In this document: in pieces, positions 61,410 to 64,000 of the stretch
Position numbering within the stretch: the stretch's first letter is position 1
Layout of the letters: every line of letters starts with the position of its first letter
Source: Janibacter limosus
GTDB lineage: Bacteria; Actinomycetota; Actinomycetes; Actinomycetales; Dermatophilaceae
Direction of reading: 5' to 3'
NCBI RefSeq assembly: GCF_004295485.1
Contig: NZ_CP036164.1
Coordinates: 806,001-870,000, forward strand
DNA length: 64,000 bases
Notes under the pieces: model-generated
What the model was told of the DNA's origin: nothing
The model's database searches: none
The model's input: only the letters and a program-made list of their open reading frames with translations
Made by a program: the position numbers and the translations under genes

Positions 61410-61838
61410 GTGACTGAGCAGACCGAACGTTCCCTGATCCTCGTCAAGCCCGATGGTTTTCGCCGTGGCCTCACCGGTGAGGTGATCCGCCGGATCGAGG
61501 CGAAGGGGTACACCCTCGCCGCCCTGTCCGTCCTCACCCCGACCCGTGAGCAGCTGGCAGCGCACTACGCGGAGCACGAGGGCAAGCCCTTCTACGAGCC
61601 GCTCCTGGATTTCATGGCCTCCGGCCCCGTCGCGGCCGTCGTCATCGAGGGCCAGGAGTGCATCAAGGGCTTCCGCTCCCTCGCCGGAGCGACCAAGCCG
61701 ACCGAGGCCGCCCCCGGCACCATCCGTGGCGACCTCGGCCGCAAGTGGGCCGGCACCGTGGACGAAAACATCGTTCACGGCTCGGACTCCCCGGAGTCCG
61801 CCGCCCGTGAGATCGGCATCTGGTTCCCGAGCCTCTGA
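61410..61838 (+). CDS. ndk: Nucleoside diphosphate kinase
   Basis: Transfers phosphate from ATP to nucleoside diphosphates. 142 residues. The active-site histidine lies in ENIVHGSDSPESA and LVKPDGFRRG is the N-terminal signature. GTG start at 61410. mreB starts four bases after the stop. Confidence 0.97.
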   Translation: MTEQTERSLILVKPDGFRRGLTGEVIRRIEAKGYTLAALSVLTPTREQLAAHYAEHEGKPFYEPLLDFMASGPVAAVVIEGQECIKGFRSLAGATKPTEAAPGTIRGDLGRKWAGTVDENIVHGSDSPESAAREIGIWFPSL

Positions 61839-61842
61839 CGTG

Positions 61843-62889
61843 ATGACAGGGGTCGGCAGGGCGCGGGGCGCCCGACCGTGGCTGGGTCGGGACCTGGCGA
61901 TCGACCTGGGCACGGCCAACACCCTGATCCACCAGCAGGGGCGGGGCGTCGTCCTCGACGAGCCGAGCGTGGTCGCGCTGAGCGTCGAGACGGGTGAGCT
62001 CGTGGCCGCGGGTACGCGTGCCAAGGAGATGCTCGGGCGCACCCCGGGTGCGCTGCGGGCGGTGCGCCCCTTGCGGGCCGGGGTCATCAACGAGCCCGAC
62101 GCCACCGAGCAGATGCTGCGGTGGTTCACCGACCGGGTCGGGATCTCGAGCGTCTTCCGTCCCCGGGTCGTCGTGTGCATCCCGAGCGACATCACGGGTG
62201 TCGAGCGGCGCGCGGTCGAGGAGGCCGCCCTGCGGGTCGGTGCCCGCCGGGTCTACCTCGTCGAGGAGCCGATGGTCGCGGCCATCGGCGCCGGCCTGCC
62301 CGTGACGGACACCGAGGCATCGATGGTCGTCGACATCGGCGGCGGCTCGACGGATGTCGCCGTCATCGCCCTCGGTGGCATCGTCGCCTCGCGCAGCACC
62401 CGCACGGCCGGTGACGCCGTCGACGACGCGATCGCCGAGCACGTGCGGCGCAACCTCTCCCTGCTGCTGGGGGAGCGCAGCGCCGAGCACATCAAGGTCG
62501 AGGTGGGGTCCGCGTTCCCGCTCGCCCGCGAGGTGACCACACGCGTGCGCGGTCGTGACCTCGTCACCGGCCTGCCCAAGACCGTCGACGTCGGCTCGGC
62601 CGAGATCCGTCGGGCCATCTCGCGACCCGTCGGGGAGATCGTCGTCCTCGTGCGGGACGTCCTCGACCGCTGCCCGCCCGAGCTGGCCGGCGACGTCCTC
62701 GAGCGGGGCATCACCCTCACCGGTGGCGGCGCGCTGCTGCGCGGCCTCGACGCGCGGCTGCGGCACGAGCTCGGGGTCCCGGTGCGCGTGGCCGAGGCAC
62801 CCCTGCGCGCCGTGGTGCGCGGCGCCGGCCGCTGCGTCGACGACTTCGCCGCGCTGCAGCCGGTCCTGGTCGACGGGCACCGGTTCTGA
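61843..62889 (+). CDS. mreB: Rod-shape protein MreB
   Basis: Actin-like filament protein that guides cell-wall synthesis. 348 residues. ATP-binding motifs AIDLGTANTLI (phosphate 1), VVDIGGGSTDVAVIALGG (phosphate 2) and ITLTGGGALLRGL (adenosine) are present. ATG at 61843; the last base of the stop is the first base of mreC. Confidence 0.96.
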   Translation: MTGVGRARGARPWLGRDLAIDLGTANTLIHQQGRGVVLDEPSVVALSVETGELVAAGTRAKEMLGRTPGALRAVRPLRAGVINEPDATEQMLRWFTDRVGISSVFRPRVVVCIPSDITGVERRAVEEAALRVGARRVYLVEEPMVAAIGAGLPVTDTEASMVVDIGGGSTDVAVIALGGIVASRSTRTAGDAVDDAIAEHVRRNLSLLLGERSAEHIKVEVGSAFPLAREVTTRVRGRDLVTGLPKTVDVGSAEIRRAISRPVGEIVVLVRDVLDRCPPELAGDVLERGITLTGGGALLRGLDARLRHELGVPVRVAEAPLRAVVRGAGRCVDDFAALQPVLVDGHRF

Positions 62890-63665
62890 TGCGTCGCCGG
62901 ATCCTGCCGGTCCTGCTGGTCCTCACCCTGCTCGTCCTCCTCGCCGACCTCGCCGGCGCGCCCCTCGGTCCGGTCCGCGGGGTCGGCGACGCCGTCCTCG
63001 GCCCGGTGGAGCGGCTCGTCGCCCCCGGCGGTGGCGAGGGCGACCGCCTCGAGCGCGACAACATCGCCCTGACGCAGGAGGTGCGCCGGCTGCGCGACCG
63101 TCAGGGCGTCACCGACCAGCTCGGCGACCTCGACACCGGCGACCTGCCGAGCGTCACGGCCCGCGTCGTCGCACTCGATCGGGCCGGCGCCTCGGGGCCC
63201 GAGCGGATCACCCTGGACGTCGGCCGTCGTGACGGCGTGCACCGCGACAGTGCCGTCATCGCCCCCGGTGGGCTCGTCGGCCGGGTCGTCTCGGTGGGCG
63301 AGTGGAGCGCGGACGTCGAGGTCATCGGCTCGGGCGGCTCCGGCGTCGGTGTGCGCACGGGGGCGAAGGGAGTCATCGGCACCCTCTCGGGGTCGGACCC
63401 CACGACCGCGCACGCTGCGGACGAGCTCGTCATCACCCAGCTCACCCGGGACCGCGTGGCGGCCGGGGACGCTGTCACCACCCTCGGCAGCCCGGGCTCT
63501 CGCCCCTACCCTCCCGGCATCCGGGTCGGCACGATCAGCCGGGTCGCCAAGGCCCCCGGGGCACTCACCGACACGGCGGTCGTCGAGCCGGCTGTCGACC
63601 TGGCCACGGTCGACGTCGTCGCGGTCGTCACCGGTCCGGGTCGTACCGCGAAGCGCGCGACATGA
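62889..63665 (+). CDS. mreC: Rod-shape protein MreC
   Basis: Single-span scaffold of the elongation machinery, 258 residues. An N-terminal membrane helix (ILPVLLVLTLLVLLADLAG) is followed by a short coiled coil (DRLERDNIALTQEVRRLRDR) and the MreC beta domain with TLDVGRRDGVHRDSAVIAPGGLVGRVV. The stop overlaps the mreD start (ATGA). Confidence 0.94.
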   Translation: MRRRILPVLLVLTLLVLLADLAGAPLGPVRGVGDAVLGPVERLVAPGGGEGDRLERDNIALTQEVRRLRDRQGVTDQLGDLDTGDLPSVTARVVALDRAGASGPERITLDVGRRDGVHRDSAVIAPGGLVGRVVSVGEWSADVEVIGSGGSGVGVRTGAKGVIGTLSGSDPTTAHAADELVITQLTRDRVAAGDAVTTLGSPGSRPYPPGIRVGTISRVAKAPGALTDTAVVEPAVDLATVDVVAVVTGPGRTAKRAT

Positions 63666-64000
63666 CCGGGCTGCGGTGGCCGGTGAGGGTGCTGCTCCTG
63701 GTCGTCGCACTCGTCGGAGTGCTCGCCCTGGGCGCCCGCGGGGTGCTCACCCCACCGGACCTCGTCCTGATCGTCGTCGTCGGCGTCGCCCTGTCCGCCG
63801 GGCCCGGTCCCGGCGCGATCACCGGCCTCCTCGGCGGCTGGCTCGTCGACCTCGCGCCACCGGTCGCCGTGCCCCTGGGGCTCTCCGCCCTGGGGTACGC
63901 CGCGGCCGGCTGGGTCGCCGGGCTGGCCCACCGTCGCTCCGGCCATCCGTGGTGGTGGTCGGTCCCCGTCGTCGCGGCCGCGGTCCTCGTCACCCGGGCC
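63662..64000 (+). CDS. mreD: Rod-shape protein MreD, 5' part only
   Basis: 113 codons are visible before the window ends. The product is very hydrophobic (VRVLLLVVALVGVLALGARG, LVLIVVVGVALSAG), with GPGAITGLLGGWLVDLAPP as in MreD. Position after mreC and the ATGA overlap support the call. Confidence 0.88.
   Translation, partial: MTGLRWPVRVLLLVVALVGVLALGARGVLTPPDLVLIVVVGVALSAGPGPGAITGLLGGWLVDLAPPVAVPLGLSALGYAAAGWVAGLAHRRSGHPWWWSVPVVAAAVLVTRA

Overview
The window is GC-rich (roughly 70% by eye), densely coded chromosomal DNA from an actinobacterium. The gene content fits Micrococcales, and I would guess Intrasporangiaceae close to Janibacter. Supporting signs are the clpP1-clpP2-clpX locus with ClgR-like boxes, a mycothiol-type DsbA-like protein, an ileS gene behind a translational T-box, DtxR/IdeR-like iron boxes, folC with a DUF4233 gene, and an mreBCD rod-shape cluster. 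The genus is an inference and no rRNA gene is present to test it.

Layout. 1-5.7 kb: pepN (cut by the window edge), a DsbA-family protein, rpiB, a SpoIIE-type phosphatase and trmB. 5.7-9.8 kb: a secreted AMIN-like protein and the ferrous-iron uptake operon efeUOB behind an iron box. 9.85-10.09 kb: tRNA-Gly and tRNA-Pro. 10.1-19.2 kb: a CPA-type antiporter, a dienelactone hydrolase-like gene, tig, an MFS transporter, a thioesterase and a divergent GH13 enzyme. 19.2-22.4 kb: clpP1, clpP2, a 62-residue membrane protein and clpX, with two ClgR-like palindromes. 22.4-31.4 kb: a papain-like protein, valS, a PlsC-like acyltransferase, an ABC exporter with divergent marR, a NUDIX-like gene and a Tat-exported PHP-domain protein.

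31.6-39.0 kb (minus strand) is the most notable locus. A cobalamin riboswitch leads into a secreted alpha/alpha-barrel repeat protein, a secreted DUF4430/SCO2322-like protein, and an ECF transporter (T, fused A-A', S). I interpret it as a vitamin B12 capture and uptake system whose two secreted proteins resemble the two domains of animal intrinsic factor. An IS3-family element has split the first gene just after its signal peptide, so the system is probably impaired in this strain. Back-to-back with the riboswitch, on the other strand, is the T-box of ileS.

39.2-47.5 kb: ileS (with a REP-like element inside the coding sequence), a CidA/LrgA-LrgB pair, then a less GC-rich cassette of a small secreted protein, a lipoprotein and a split MacA/MacB-like ABC system that resembles a bacteriocin or export-immunity locus. 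47.5-50.3 kb: SRPBCC, ArsR and cupin genes, and an intact ISL3-family element with a perfect 8-bp target duplication inside a recurring CCTTAAGG palindrome. 50.25-54.2 kb: a siderophore ABC importer behind a second iron box. 54.2-64 kb: an XRE-cupin regulator facing a thioredoxin-reductase/methyltransferase fusion, then folC, a membrane-anchored DUF4185 protein, a DUF4233 protein, uppP, ndk, mreB, mreC and the start of mreD.
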